Under the pieces are notes generated by a model, which saw only the letters and a list, made by a program, of their open reading frames with translations, was not told the DNA's origin and searched no databases. From the NCBI GenBank assembly GCA_014529385.2, contig CM043958.1:88989025-89053024 (forward strand): a DNA stretch of 64,000 nucleotides. The letters run 5' to 3'. A program made the position numbers and the translations under genes. The DNA is from Adiantum capillus-veneris. Taxonomy: Eukaryota > Streptophyta > Polypodiopsida > Polypodiales > Pteridaceae. Shown here piece after piece: positions 11,155-21,704 of this stretch (position 1 is its first letter; every line of letters begins with the position of its first letter).

Positions 11155-12649
11155 ATTGGTATCAGAGCGTAGGTGCGGAGGGAGCGCGTGTGTGCACAAT
11201 CACAACGACAGTGGAGAGCCAGTTTCATTCCCGAAATCGCGTACGCGCGCGTGCGCACTTTCAAGAGTGCAAACAGGGTTTCGACTTCGGCATCGGCAAA
11301 TTCAGCTTTTCGAGAGCGTTTCCTGTAGGTGTCCTGACGTTTTACCCCCCTTTCGAAGCCATTCGACCCATCAGAAACCTCATTCGAGCTACGGTTGAGG
11401 AGCTGCATTTTTCAGCCCTCTTTTGGCAGTTTATGCTGCGTTTTTGGGCCGAAACGGAGGTTTTTGGCATAGCTTTCACACCCGGACTCAGATACATGTG
11501 ATCCAGGAGTCTACCTAGGGGTTTTGGCACGCTCCGGACGCGCTCATCATATCAGAATTTTAAAATTCTGAACGCTGAATTTTCTGCAGCAGCAGTTGTT
11601 TATTGTGTGTCAGGGATTCCACACATGGTTTGCTCTCAGATGTAAGAGTGATATTTGCTGCAAGTTTCCTCACAGGTGGGAGGATACGATGTATGCCTTA
11701 TGTGGTTTGATGCTCAGGGAGACTAATGTGATTGCATTTTGAGCTCAACAATGTATGCCTTGAGCATGTTTTTTGGCAGTCACAGGTAGAACAGATATTT
11801 GTGTACTAGATTTGCAGGTGTTTGCAATGATGTATGCAAAGTGTGGAGATTGGTGCATGCATTTGGAGTGCGGTTTGATGCGATTTGGTTGCTCATGGTT
11901 TTGAGCGTCCACTCAGTTTGGTTACTGGTTTTGTGTCCGTTTTACTGACGAAACACTGGCGAAATTTTTCCAGGAGTTTTATGCGTATCATTTATGCGAT
12001 CTAAGTAGAGATTGCGGGTTGTACTCAGCATTTGCGTGCGGTGTTCTCTGCAGGTGGGAGATCTGTGCGTGTGTATGCATCGATACCGTACAGTGTGGGC
12101 TTGGTGATTAGCTCACAGATTGCAGTGTGATACTAGAGCATGCAAGGCTTGTATTGACATTGCGGGAGCTCTTGTGCGTGTGTATGCATCGATACCGCAC
12201 AATGTGGGCTTGGTGATTCGCTCACGGTTTGACAGGCGTACAGTTATCTTGGCACACTCACAGGAGTGAGTATTGTGATGTATGCTTGTGTGGCTACGAG
12301 CTAGGTAGCCGGATTCGAGCACTAATGGCTTGAGGTTTTTCAGCAGGTTTCAGCTACAGGTTTACAAGTTTACAGGCAGGTTTGAGGGCTTATTTGGGCG
12401 TTGGATTTTTAGCCATTTTTTCCTCTTTGCAGGTGTCCATGTATGACTCAGTTGTAGGCTGATCTGGGACACGTTTGTGACTTGTTTATGCAGCTGTTTA
12501 AGAGCTGAATTTTGGGGCTGTTTTGGGGCTGATTTGCAGCCATATTTTACAGCCATATTTGCAGACTTTTGTTGATGCGATTCGAGCCAGTTTAGGGCTG
12601 ATTTGGTTGACATTTGCTACTCATTTTTGGTTGCTCTTTTGTGAGCATT
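11155..12649 (+). other. Long leader of element B
   Basis: A 1.5-kb untranslated leader between PBS and the gag ATG. It includes a pair of about 53-bp direct repeats (12064-12116 and 12173-12225, 109 bp apart, core GTATGCATCGATACCG) and a tract rich in GGGCTG/CAGCC near 12480-12600. No reading frame here looks like a gene. Confidence 0.7.
12064..12225 (+). repeat. Direct repeat pair in the B leader
   Basis: Two copies of a 53-bp unit start at 12064 and 12173 and differ at only a few positions; both contain GCATCGATACCG and GTGGGCTTGGTGATT. Their position between PBS and gag makes a cis-acting role (packaging, dimerisation or regulation) possible but unproven. Confidence 0.8.
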
Positions 12650-13790
12650 ATGGCTGATTTTTCATTTGACTTCCAGCGTTATGGTCTGACACAGTTTGAT
12701 GGTGCAGATTTTGTTGCTTGGAAGGAGCATATGCTTGTTGCATTGGCAGATTTGGGGCAGGATAAACCCTTGCTTGGTTTATCGGCGAAGCCCAAGTCTA
12801 TGCGTGATGATGATTGGCAGGATCTTGATGAGTTAGCCATGTCTACAATTCATTTGCATCTGGTTGAGTCTGTTTACTGGCAGGTCTCGAGGGAGACTAC
12901 AACTCATGCTTTATGGCAGAGTTTACATGCTATGTACGCGACATCCATGTCTATTGGGGAGTCTAGTCCCACTTCTATGTCCATGGGAGAGATTGGTCCC
13001 ACACGCAAGTCTCGATGGCATAGAGACTTGACATGTTGGCACTGTGGACGTAGAGGGCACATTAGGCGTCGATGTTTCACGCGTTTGAGACAACAGAGGC
13101 GACAGATGCGTGATGCAGATTTGGGCATGACAGATGCTAGTGAGATCAGTACAATGGTTACTGAGTATGCTTGTGACGGCGATGTCACATTTACATCTAG
13201 CTTGTCTTCAGACGATCTTATGTCTACGGATTGCATATCGGATTGCACATTGTCTTCACATTGGTTACTAGATTCAGATGCTACTTTCCATGTCACGTCG
13301 CATCGTGAGTGGTTTAGCACGTTTTCTAGTGGGAGACTTGGTTGTGTGCACATGGCTGATGGTGCTGTGTATGACATTGAGGGTGCAGGAGACATATGTT
13401 TGTCCTTGCCCAGTGGTATGAGATTTACCCTGCGTCATGTGCGTTATGTGCCAGATCTGAGACGGGATTTGATCTCAGTCAGACAGTTACGGGATAGTGG
13501 ATGTTGGGTATCGCTACTTGAGCAATCTTTTGCGTTGCATTTGGGTTCGCTAGTGATTGCGAGAGGTGCCAAGAGTGGTACAGGTTACCCATTGCATGTG
13601 GATCACGGGAGAGACGGTGTTGTCTCTGTGATCACGCAGCCAGGTAGAGAGCGAGAGAGCAGGCGAGTCTCTTTTGCTCATGGGTTGCAGGATGCTTTGC
13701 ATGGAGTGCAGAGTAGTGAGCTCGTTGTGCACACAGTTGGGGCACGACTTGAGCAGTCACACAGAGAGGTGACAGAGTCAGACATGCATG
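12650..13790 (+). CDS. Element B ORF, first part: gag and protease
   Basis: Starts at the ATG at 12650 (MADFSFDFQRYG). Features: an N-terminal gag domain (W..HM....L, then DEDDW-like DDDWQDLDELAMSTIHLHL), a CCHC zinc knuckle CWHCGRRGHIRRRC near 13034-13075, and retropepsin with LLDSDATFHVTSHREWF near 13265 (family DSGAT; Gly is Asp here) followed by the VRYVPDLRRDLISV block. The frame is open to the insertion point of C at 13790 and resumes in frame at 19335. Expected role: particle assembly and polyprotein cleavage. The DSDAT change may weaken protease activity. There is no pre-integrase or integrase domain. Confidence 0.85.
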
Positions 13791-13982
13791 TGAAGGAGTA
13801 CGAGCGGAAGTGCGACGCGAGAGAGAGTGCGAGAAGAAGAGCACGACGATATGGTGAACTCGCTCTATTGTAATGTGTAGAGCATAGTGAGTTCTTATTA
13901 GGTTTTTACAAAAGAATATGTGTACATACCTGGAGGCCCGCCCACTTACCTGGGCGACCACATTGGGCTTTATACCCCAACA
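13791..13982 (-). repeat. 3' LTR of element C
   Basis: 192 bp; on the minus strand TGTTGGGGTATAAAGCCC...GTACTCCTTCA. The PPT is at 13983-13998. Confidence 0.92.
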
Positions 13983-14071
13983 ACCTCCCACTTAAAGTCC
14001 AATGTGGTACTTTAAGTGTGAGAGAAGCTACTATACAAGCTAATATACAAGAGATGTAGAGAAGTGATGTA

Positions 14072-14845
14072 CTACCCTATACCTAACTGCTTGCGAAAAT
14101 GCGCAAAGCTCTTTGAGGGAAGTCCTTTTGTAAGTAGATCAGCAGGATTTTTTGTGGTGTGAACTTTGACAAGCTGAAGTTTCTTATCCTCGAGCATTTC
14201 CCTGATGAAATGATACTTCACATCCACATGCTTTGTCTTTGAGTGATAAACTGGATTGCGAGCCAATTGTATAGCACTTTGACTATCACAATATAACACA
14301 GGCATCTCTTCTTTGATTCCCAAGTCTGTTACTAGTCGATTAAGCCAAATTGATTCTTTGCATACCTCTGATGCTGCAACATATTCAGCCTCTGTAGTAG
14401 ACTGAGTAACACAATCTTGTAATCTAGAACGCCATGATACTGCTCCCCCAGCCAATGTAAAGACATACCCTGACGTAGACCTTCGGTTGTCTAAGTCACC
14501 TACATAATCTGAGTCTGTAAAACCCTTTACACTTAGCTCCTGACTCCCATAGCATATACGCATACTCTTTGTAGCTTTCAAGTATCTCAATATTCCTTTC
14601 ACTACCTCCCAATGTTTCTTGCCTGGGTTTGACATGTATCGACTTACTACTCCCACTGCAAATGCAATGTCTGGGCGAGTAGCAATCATTGCATACATCA
14701 AACTACCCACTGCAGACGCATATGGAATCTTATCCATTTCAGCCTGTTCTTCCTCAGACACAGGACAATCTTGTTTGCTAAGTTTCACATATGGTGGCAA
14801 TGGAACACTCAGTGCCTTTCCCTTCTCCATATTGAAACGTTGCAA
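14072..14845 (-). pseudogene. Element C RNase H and pol C-terminus
   Basis: Continues the polyprotein after an in-frame TGA near 14873. Contains the link region IPYASAVGSLMYAM, then RNase H motifs TDSDYVGD, STTEAEYVA, CDSQSAIQLA, KHVDVKYHFIRE and ADLLTKGLPS, and ends QLGIG*. The RNase H catalytic acidic residues are present. RNase H removes genomic RNA from the RNA-DNA hybrid during reverse transcription. The domain itself is intact; only the upstream stops break the polyprotein. Confidence 0.9.
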
Positions 14846-14872
14846 AACCTTGTCAATATACTCTATTTGAGA

Positions 14873-15428
14873 TCACCAAATCAACTTCTTTGATCTGTCT
14901 CTCTCAATGCACATACCAAGTATATGACTTGCCTCACCCATGTCTTTCATGTCAAACGATTTTGCCATCTTTGACTTCAAAGCTGAAATTTCTTCCAAGT
15001 GCTTGCCAGCAATCAACATGTCATCCACATACAAAATAAGGATCAGCCAACTACCATCCTTAGCCTTCTTTGTATATAGACAGTGATCGAACTCACTACG
15101 TTTGTAGCCTTGAGAAAGCATAAACTTGTGGAATTTATGGTACCATGCCCTCGGTGATTGTTTTAAGCCATAAAGACTCTTTAACAACTGGCATACCCAA
15201 TCTTCCTTGCCTTTCTCAACAAACCCTTCTAGCTGCTGCATGTAAATTTCCACATCTAAATCACCATGCAAGAACGTTGTCTTGACATCCATTTGGTGCA
15301 ACACCAAATCTAATATGGCAACCAATGCAAGAAAGCATCTCAATGTAGTCATCTTGACCACCGGAGAGAAGACTTCATCAAAGTCAATGCCTTGTTCTTG
15401 CTTAAAGCCCTTGGCAACAAGCCTTGCT
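14873..15428 (-). pseudogene. Element C reverse transcriptase, main part
   Basis: Follows an in-frame TAA at about 15431. The reading runs KARLVAKGFKQEQGIDFDEVFSPVVK, then HQMDVKTTFLHGDLDVEIYM (motif A), LYGLKQSPRAWY, and the active site LILYVDDMLIAG with an intact YVDD box near 15030. It ends at an in-frame TGA at about 14873 after SKKLIW. RT copies the element RNA into DNA in the particle. All hallmark residues are present, so three point changes seem enough to have silenced this copy. Confidence 0.92.
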
Positions 15429-15430
15429 TT

Positions 15431-17716
15431 TTACTTTGGCTGACTATCATGAGCGGTGATCTTATACCTGTAAACCCATTTACAAGGTAGAGCCTTTTTG
15501 CCCTGTGGTAATTTAACTAGCTTCCATGTCTTATTTTTATGCAGAGCTGTCATTTTTGACTGCATGGCCAATTGCCAATTCCCGGAGTCCTTCATTTGCA
15601 CTACTTCCTTGTAACATGAAGGCTCATTGCAATCAGTCAACATGACATAGTTCATAGATGGAACAAACCTATCAGGAGGTCGCGTGACACGTCCAGATCT
15701 ACGCACAATAGGTGGCTCAGGCTCAGCCACAACCTGTGGTTCCACTCTATCCTGTCCTTGCTCCTCTTGAGCCCTGACATTTTGTCTTGCACGTGTAGGT
15801 CCATCTTCTTGGAAGACAACTCTTCTAATCTCCTCAACCCTCTCTGGTTTAGAATGATATTTGGATTCATTAAAGTGAACATCATTGATGCGGACAACCT
15901 TTCTGGATTCGGGATCCCAAAGTCTGTACCCCATCTCACCAGAATTACCATAGCCTAGAAAGATGCACTTTCTACTCTTTGGCTCAAGTTTGTTCCTAAA
16001 TTCCTTTGGAACGTGAGTATATGCCTCACAGCCAAAGACTCTGAGATGCTTGTATGAGGGCATTTTGCCTGACCATACCATCTCTGGCACTGAATCCTTA
16101 TGCAAAACCTTGCTAGGAGATCTATTTACAAGATGAACAGCTGTTGATACAGCTTCAGCCCAAAACCCATTTGGCAGCTGTGCATTAGACAACATACTTC
16201 TAACCTTCTCTTGTATGGTCCTATTCATCCTCTCAGCAACACCATTTTGAGGAGGATTGTAAGGAGCGGTAAGTTCACGTTTTATACCTTTTGACTCACA
16301 AAAGTCCTGAAAGGTCTTTGAAACATACTCTCCACCATTGTCAGTGCGTAAGCATTTAAGCTTCTTGCCACTCTGATTCTCCACAAGTGTCACAAACGTT
16401 TTGAAAACACTAAACGCTTCATCCTTGTGCTTGAGAAAGTAAACCCATACTTTCCTCGAGTAATCATCTATAAATGTCATAAAGTAAGAAGCTCCCCCTA
16501 GAGATAGGTTAGGCATAGGTCCACACAAATCACTGTGAACAAGTGCCAACTGTGTATCTCTTCTACTGCTTCTATGCTTATGTGGCTGCTGTGTTTGCTT
16601 ACCATACAGACAATGTTCACATAATTCAAAATCATTAAATGAAAAGCCAGGCAAATAACCAGAACGAGACAAGCTTTCCATTCCCTTCTTGGACATATGT
16701 CCTAACCGGCTATGCCACAAAGAAACGTTCGGCTTCTCGGTTACATTGATTACATTTTTAGAGACATTTGATACATAAATCATGTAAAGTCCTCTAGAAT
16801 TTACTCCATGTGCTACTGTCATAGAACCCTTGGATATCTTCCACATGTTCTGTCCAAAAGTGGTGACGTAGCCTGCATCATCAAGTAAACCTGTGCTGAT
16901 CAAGCTCTTTGTAATTGCGGAAACATGTCTCACATTCTTCAGCATGAAAGAAGAGCCATTCTGAAACTTCAATTGAACATCTCCAACACCTAAGATCTCA
17001 CATGTGTGCCCATTGCCTAGCCGAACATGATCTTTAGTGGTCGCATAAGAAGTAAACCACTCCTTGTTTGGAGATACATGAAGTGATGCCCCTGAGTCTA
17101 TAATCCAGTCACTCATTGCATTTCCATCAGATGCTGTAAGAAGAGCTGAGTCCATTGTATTCTTCAAGAAGTAGATGTCTCCTGACACTAGACTGTCATC
17201 CTCTGCAACAGTGTTTGTCACATTTATTTCTTGAATCTTCACTGAGGACTTGTTCTTCTCACCATGGTCTTCAGCTTTCTCTTTGCCTTTTTCTGCTTTC
17301 CATTCTCTGCAGTCTCTTTTCATGTGACCCTTCTTGCCACAGTGGTAGCATTCTATGTCACTCTTGCCTTTAGCACTGCGGGACTTGCTACGAGACTGAT
17401 TCCTCTTTCCACCTTTGTACTTTTCTTTGGTCCTTCCCCTGACAACTAAGGTTGTTCCTTTGCCTTTGTCCATTGTCTTTCTATTGGTTTCTTTAGTAAG
17501 CAGACTTCCTTCTACACCTGCTATGTTCAAACCATCTGGAGGTGCAGAATTACTCAAAGCTATGCGAAAAGTGTCCCAACTTTCCGGCAATGTGATCGAC
17601 AGGAACATAGCTCTAACAGGCTCATCAAACTTGACACCTTGAGCTGACAACTGACTATAGATTGTGTTGAATTCATTCAGATGATTGGACATAGGTGTCC
17701 CTTCTTTCATCTTCAA
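15431..17716 (-). pseudogene. Element C gag C-terminus, protease, integrase, RT start
   Basis: An open frame of about 760 codons on the minus strand, from just after a TAG at 17735 to a TAA at 15431. In order: gag (SNHLNEFNTIYSQL), CCHC knuckle CYHCGKKGHMKRDC near 17340, protease WIIDSGASLHVSPNKEWF near 17100, GAG-pre-integrase LWHSRLGHMSKKGM...CEHCLYGKQ near 16700, integrase core with catalytic DLCGPM, RTDNGGEYVS and QNGVAERMNRT near 16530-16230, an FLGYG chromodomain-proximal region, and the RT lead-in KTWKLVKLPQGKKALPCKWVYR. The integrase D, D and E residues are all present. This is close to a full, working copia polyprotein core. Confidence 0.95.
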
Positions 17717-17734
17717 GTCAACAAGCTTCTTAAG

Positions 17735-18052
17735 CTAGTATACCTGTGAAGCTGCACTCTGCTTCTCATAAAGATCACTCAGCTTTAACCATGCTTGATA
17801 AGCCGACATCTCGTCTGCTACATTGAAGTAAACGCTTTCGGCCAAAGTCAGCATAATGGTAGAAAGTGCCAATTCATCCATTTCGCTCCATTCATCTTCG
17901 TCCATATCTTCTGGTTTTATCCCCTTGAGATTTATAGGTTTTATCTGCTTCTTTTGTACCAACATGTGCCAAATCTGCTTCTTCCACAATGGAAAATTGG
18001 TTCCATCGAGCTTCTTGATATTGTAAAGAGCAGTGTCCTGTGATCCAGCCAT
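17735..18052 (-). pseudogene. Element C gag N-terminus
   Basis: Starts at the ATG at 18052 (MAGSQDTALYNIKKLDGTNFPLWKKQI). It contains EDMDEDEWSEMDELALSTIMLTL and ends QVY followed by TAG, which replaces the Trp of the family (QVYW.LKKLVDLKMKEG). The change is CTG to CTA on the coding strand, a CHG-type deamination. Translation beyond it continues in frame at 17716. Confidence 0.9.
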
Positions 18053-19137
18053 AGCTACGCTTCACAGTGGATTACTTTCCTGGGAAAAATTCGGCAGAGT
18101 TTCCCCTGTAAACTGACCTCTGAACCAATATCAACCTGTCAAATGAACCAAGAAAGCTTCAGATTCTGCATAAATTTCGGCAGAGTCTCCTTTGTAAAAT
18201 GGCTCTGGTGTACTCAAAAACAGCTCAAAAACACTGTCTCTCTGACACTGTAAGCTGTGGGTAAACCTGTCCTGCACCTGTACTGTCTCTGACTGTTCTG
18301 TCATTGTCCTGTAAGCATAGACTGCGACAATGCCTCAACGGTAGTAAAGCAAAGATGCAATCCCAACTGTCTAATTCACAGTCAATACATCCTAGCTGCC
18401 TATCTAAGGGTGCTCGAGGGATCGCTCCAAGACCTGTATCACTGAAAGGATCTCAACATTCGAGAATCCCCCAGCTCAATAAAACCTCACTCGACCCTCA
18501 ACAAAGGCTGCAGTAAATCTGACAATACATAGACTTCCCACAAAGTTATACATCCACAAATTTCCCACTGTATGTTGTAACCGCTGCGGCGGTTGTTTGC
18601 TGCTTGACTCACAGCCAGCAAACCCTCAACAGACATACATCATCTCTGACAATACATCCCATGTGGAAGTACCTGCAATGTCAGGATGAAATCTGGAATA
18701 TCAAGCAGCAAACACAAGCTACCTGATGAACTAGTGGATGTCGCCTATAGTCTGTGTGTAGATGCGCCCGTGTCGTATGTGACACGCCTCCTAGAACTGT
18801 GAGCCGTCCTTCGATGTGTAGACAGCCACAAATCAACACTCTAGGAGTGTCGATATCCTCAGCACCTGTAGTCGTAGGCCGAAAACCCCAAATTTGCAGA
18901 GTCGGATCTGCACCCGTCGAGACCACGTAGTCGAAAATGGCCTGCGTAGACCTTTGTCAAAGCCGAAAGGTGGCCGAGATGACCTCAGAATGAAATTCTG
19001 AGCACACCAAGCCCTACGGGTTTTCCCACAAGATTTGGGGCCGTGTCTTTGCCTGTCGAATTTCACTCCAATCTGAGCTGGTGACTCTAGCCTCCTGCAG
19101 TGCTGCCCCAAGCCTCGATCTGAGCTCTGATACCAGT
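18053..19137 (-). other. Leader and PBS of element C
   Basis: About 1.07 kb between gag ATG and PBS. The PBS complement AGCTCTGATACCAGT at 19122-19137 abuts the 5' LTR. No convincing reading frame; several GC-rich segments (18700-19100). Confidence 0.8.
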
Positions 19138-19329
19138 TGAAGGAGTACGAGCGGAAGTGCGACGCAAGAGAGAGTGCTAGAAGAAGAGCACGATGATATG
19201 GTGAACTCGCTCTACAGTAATGTGTAGAGCATAGTGAGTTCTTATTAGGTTTTTACAAAAGAATATGTGTACATACCTGGCGGCCCGCCCACTTACCTGG
19301 GCGACCACATTGGGCTTTATACCCCAACA
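19138..19329 (-). repeat. 5' LTR of element C
   Basis: 192 bp, partner of 13791-13982 with 6 mismatches. The target duplication GCATG follows at 19330-19334. Confidence 0.92.
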
Positions 19330-19334
19330 GCATG

Positions 19335-20047
19335 CTTTGCTAGTGACTGAGCAAAGCAGAGACTCAGTTGTGCGAGATACTTCTATGCAGGATAGACAGG
19401 TAGAGCGGTCTTGCTCTAGTGAGTCACAACAGGAGGACGTTGTGCAAGAGTCTATGCATACGGAGTTAGAGCATGAGAGCTCTAGTGAGTCACAGCAGAT
19501 TGAGTGGTCATGTTTGCAGTGGATGATTGCAGAGGAGGCTGAGATGTCAACGATTATGCAGTCATTCCTTTCTATGCTCGACAGTGAGCATGGGGATATA
19601 GTTGTGCAGGATATGTCTTCCAGCAGACACCTAGAGCAGTTGGTTTGCTCTGAGGTTGCACGACAGGTTGATGCGTTTTTTGCGGACAGTCAGGAGATGC
19701 ATGTGGCTGACACGCCTTGTCAGTCAGAGATGCCTATTGCCAGGGATATATATGTTGATGCATGCTCCGTAGAGCTAGCAGGGCCCGCTAGCATTGCATC
19801 GGCATTCGGTGGTCTCATGTATGAGATGCTGATCTTGACACCAGCTATCGCAGCTGCAGTAAGAGCATTTGCAGTTGGGGTTGTCAGCCATTTGTTGACT
19901 GATGATGGCATAGTGCACGAGGGAGATATGCAGGTATTGCGTACATACATGCAGTACGTGTGCGGTACGTCTCGTGGTGTATGGACTTACACGGGAGCAG
20001 GACAGCCGGATGCACACGATCACAGCCAGCCAATGGGCATCGGTTGA
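19335..20047 (+). CDS. Element B ORF, second part: acidic linker and pol C-terminal tail
   Basis: Continues the frame of 12650-13790 once C and one copy of its GCATG duplication are discounted; together 1854 nt, 617 codons plus stop. The first two thirds are acidic, rich in Ser, Glu and Gln, with repeated SSESQQ motifs, and match no domain I know. From about 19770 the sequence resembles the copia RT/RNase H link: SAFGGLMYEM (SAVGSLMYAM in C and D), FAVGVVSHLL (FAVGVVSRYM) and TYMQYVCGTSRG (ILRYLKATKS). It ends QPMGIG*, like the pol ends of C (QLGIG*) and D (LMGMA*). So B kept both ends of a gag-pol ORF and lost integrase, RT and most of RNase H. Confidence 0.8.
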
Positions 20048-20110
20048 GAGCGGTTTTCTCTCGCCTTTTGTAGTCTTTAGACTAGGTTCCCTTGCTTAAA
20101 GGCACAGTCG

Positions 20111-20319
20111 CCTTTAAGTGGGAGGTTGTTGGGGTATAGGCGCCTGTGGTTGCCCGGCCGCCCAGAGTCTGGGCGCCCACTGACTTGTATACCTTATACA
20201 TAGCATAAGTGTATAGGGGGCTGCTCACTCTTGGAGTCTCCCCACCCATATCTGTGTGTCGTGTGTCTCATTCTCTCTCTCTCTCACTCTCTATCTGTGG
20301 TGCTCCCCGATCTCCTTCA
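20111..20319 (+). repeat. PPT and 3' LTR of element B
   Basis: PPT CCTTTAAGTGGGAGGT at 20111-20126, LTR 20127-20319. The PPT differs from that of C at only the first base. Confidence 0.9.
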
Positions 20320-20471
20320 ATTTTGTCATTTTGTGCAAAGTTTCGGTCAGTGCCATTTTTTGCATAACAGGTGCCTTATAGTCTTCTACGGTTTGTGCTA
20401 TATAGCACGTGTTGTTCCCGCTCCATTTCTCCTATTTTAGAGCAGTTTTCACATCAGGTGCAGCATTTACC

Positions 20472-21704
20472 ATGGCTGACAATAACACAGATGTCTTCAA
20501 GATGTTTGTTGCTGAGGACAGGTTGGATGGAGACAATTACCCTATGTGGGCTTATATGATGCAACATATTCTTGTGTCAAAGGGCGTCTAGAATATTGTG
20601 CAGGGCATTGATGTACGTCCTGGTTCTGAGGATGTAGGCGATGTTGAGAATGTTGCAGGTCTTGCTGCAAGGATTGCTGCTATTAGAGTTGTTTTTCCTA
20701 CGGCAGAACAAGCTCATTGGGATGTAAAGGATGCGCAGGCTCATGCATTGATTGCGTTGTCTCTGAAGCGCACCATTGTTCCTCACATCCGTTAAGCAAA
20801 ATCTGCAAAATAGGCTTGGGATATTTTGGTTGGTCTTTATGCAATGGTCTTTATGCAAGCCGCAATGAGGCTAAATTTTCTTTTCTGAGTAAAGAGCTGG
20901 AGTCGAAGATTATGCATGAGGAAGACGATATGGACACTTTCCTTGCTAGTGTCAAGGATATCAATGAACAACTTATTTCTGCAGGTGAAGTCATTTCAGA
21001 CAGTTCCCTTGTGTAGACTATTCTTGATGCCTTACCAGATTCTTACTAGACTTTTGCTAGTACTTGGAGACTTATGACCCAAGGAAATCCATAAGATGTC
21101 AAGTTTTATGCATTATGCACATTCCTGTTGCAAGGGTCACTTTCGAGAAAAAATAGGACTAGACAGTGTGCAGTTGAACATGCTTTTATTGTGTCTCAAA
21201 GAAAGGGTGGTAACAGCAATGCTGCCACTTCTTATGGTTCTGCTGCGAGTGGCAAAACTTATGTTCCTCATGCTTCTGCTGGAAGCACTTCGTTTAGAAA
21301 TTCTGGTGATAAGGGCAAAAAGAAGATGCGTTTCCATTATTGTAAAGCTAATGATCACTAGATCAAGCAGTGTCCTAAGTTGAAGGACAAAGAGGCTAAG
21401 AAGAAAGAGGGTGGTTCCACTGTAAATGCTGGTTCCACTACAAATGCAGCCATTGTTGAGTCTTCTGTAAAAGGAGACTGTAATGCTGATGTTGATGCAG
21501 AATAGGCTTTTAGCGCAGAGCGAACTTACAATCCTGTTGTCCATGATGCATGCTTGTCAGTTTGCTGCAGATTCACATGTGTGGTATTTCGATAGTGGTG
21601 CTACAAAGCACATTACCTCACATCGTGAATTGTTCACCTCTCTCAAGTCTGTCCCTCATGGGAATTCAGTCACTTGTGCCAACCATGCTTCTTATCCTGT
21701 TTAG
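20472..21704 (+). pseudogene. Element A gag and protease start, decayed
   Basis: ATG at 20472 (MADNNTDVFKMF). An in-frame TAG at 20588 replaces the same Trp codon as in element E. Further stops include TAG at 20810, 21014 and 21047, each CAG in the E copy, plus others. The knuckle CVSIIVKLMITRS/HYCKANDH is near 21335, and protease with an intact WYFDSGATKHITSHRELF near 21575-21625. TAG at 21702 interrupts YPVQGV. Compared with E, A keeps the protease Asp but has more stops. Confidence 0.88.

Larger units (their letters stand above)
13791..19329 (-). mobile_element. Copia element C, nested in B (minus strand)
   Basis: 5539 bp with target duplication GCATG at 13786-13790 and 19330-19334. LTRs 13791-13982 and 19138-19329 are 192 bp and differ at 6 positions by eye. 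On the minus strand the 5' LTR (19329 to 19138) is followed by ACTGGTATCAGAGC (PBS), an about 1.07-kb leader, one pol-type polyprotein (18052 to 14072), then the PPT ACTTTAAGTGGGAGGT and the 3' LTR. All copia domains are present and only three in-frame stops interrupt the coding region, so it was autonomous recently. It is the best candidate driver for B and D. Confidence 0.95.
10963..20319 (+). mobile_element. Non-autonomous copia element B, nested in A
   Basis: Inserted in the leader of A with target duplication ATTTT at 10958-10962 and 20320-20324. LTRs are 10963-11154 and 20127-20319 (TGTTGGGGTATAGGC...CTCCTTCA). The PBS ATTGGTATCAGAGC follows the 5' LTR, and the PPT CCTTTAAGTGGGAGGT precedes the 3' LTR. 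Removing nested element C gives a native length of about 3.81 kb. It carries one long ORF made of gag, protease and a short tail resembling the link/RNase H end of pol; integrase and RT are absent. The LTRs differ by about 6 substitutions and two small indels. Confidence 0.93.

Noticed and set aside
11046-11501. 151-codon frame overlapping LTR, PBS and leader of B
   Set aside because: Covers the PBS and untranslated leader and has no protein-like motif.
12904-13395. 163-codon minus-strand frame in element B
   Set aside because: Antisense shadow of the gag-protease ORF, which has clear domains.
13791-13873. C-terminal extension of the B frame into element C
   Set aside because: These codons are LTR sequence of C; the true frame resumes after C at 19335.
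19265-19334. Start of the downstream B frame before 19335
   Set aside because: It lies in the LTR of C and its target duplication; not part of B's native protein.
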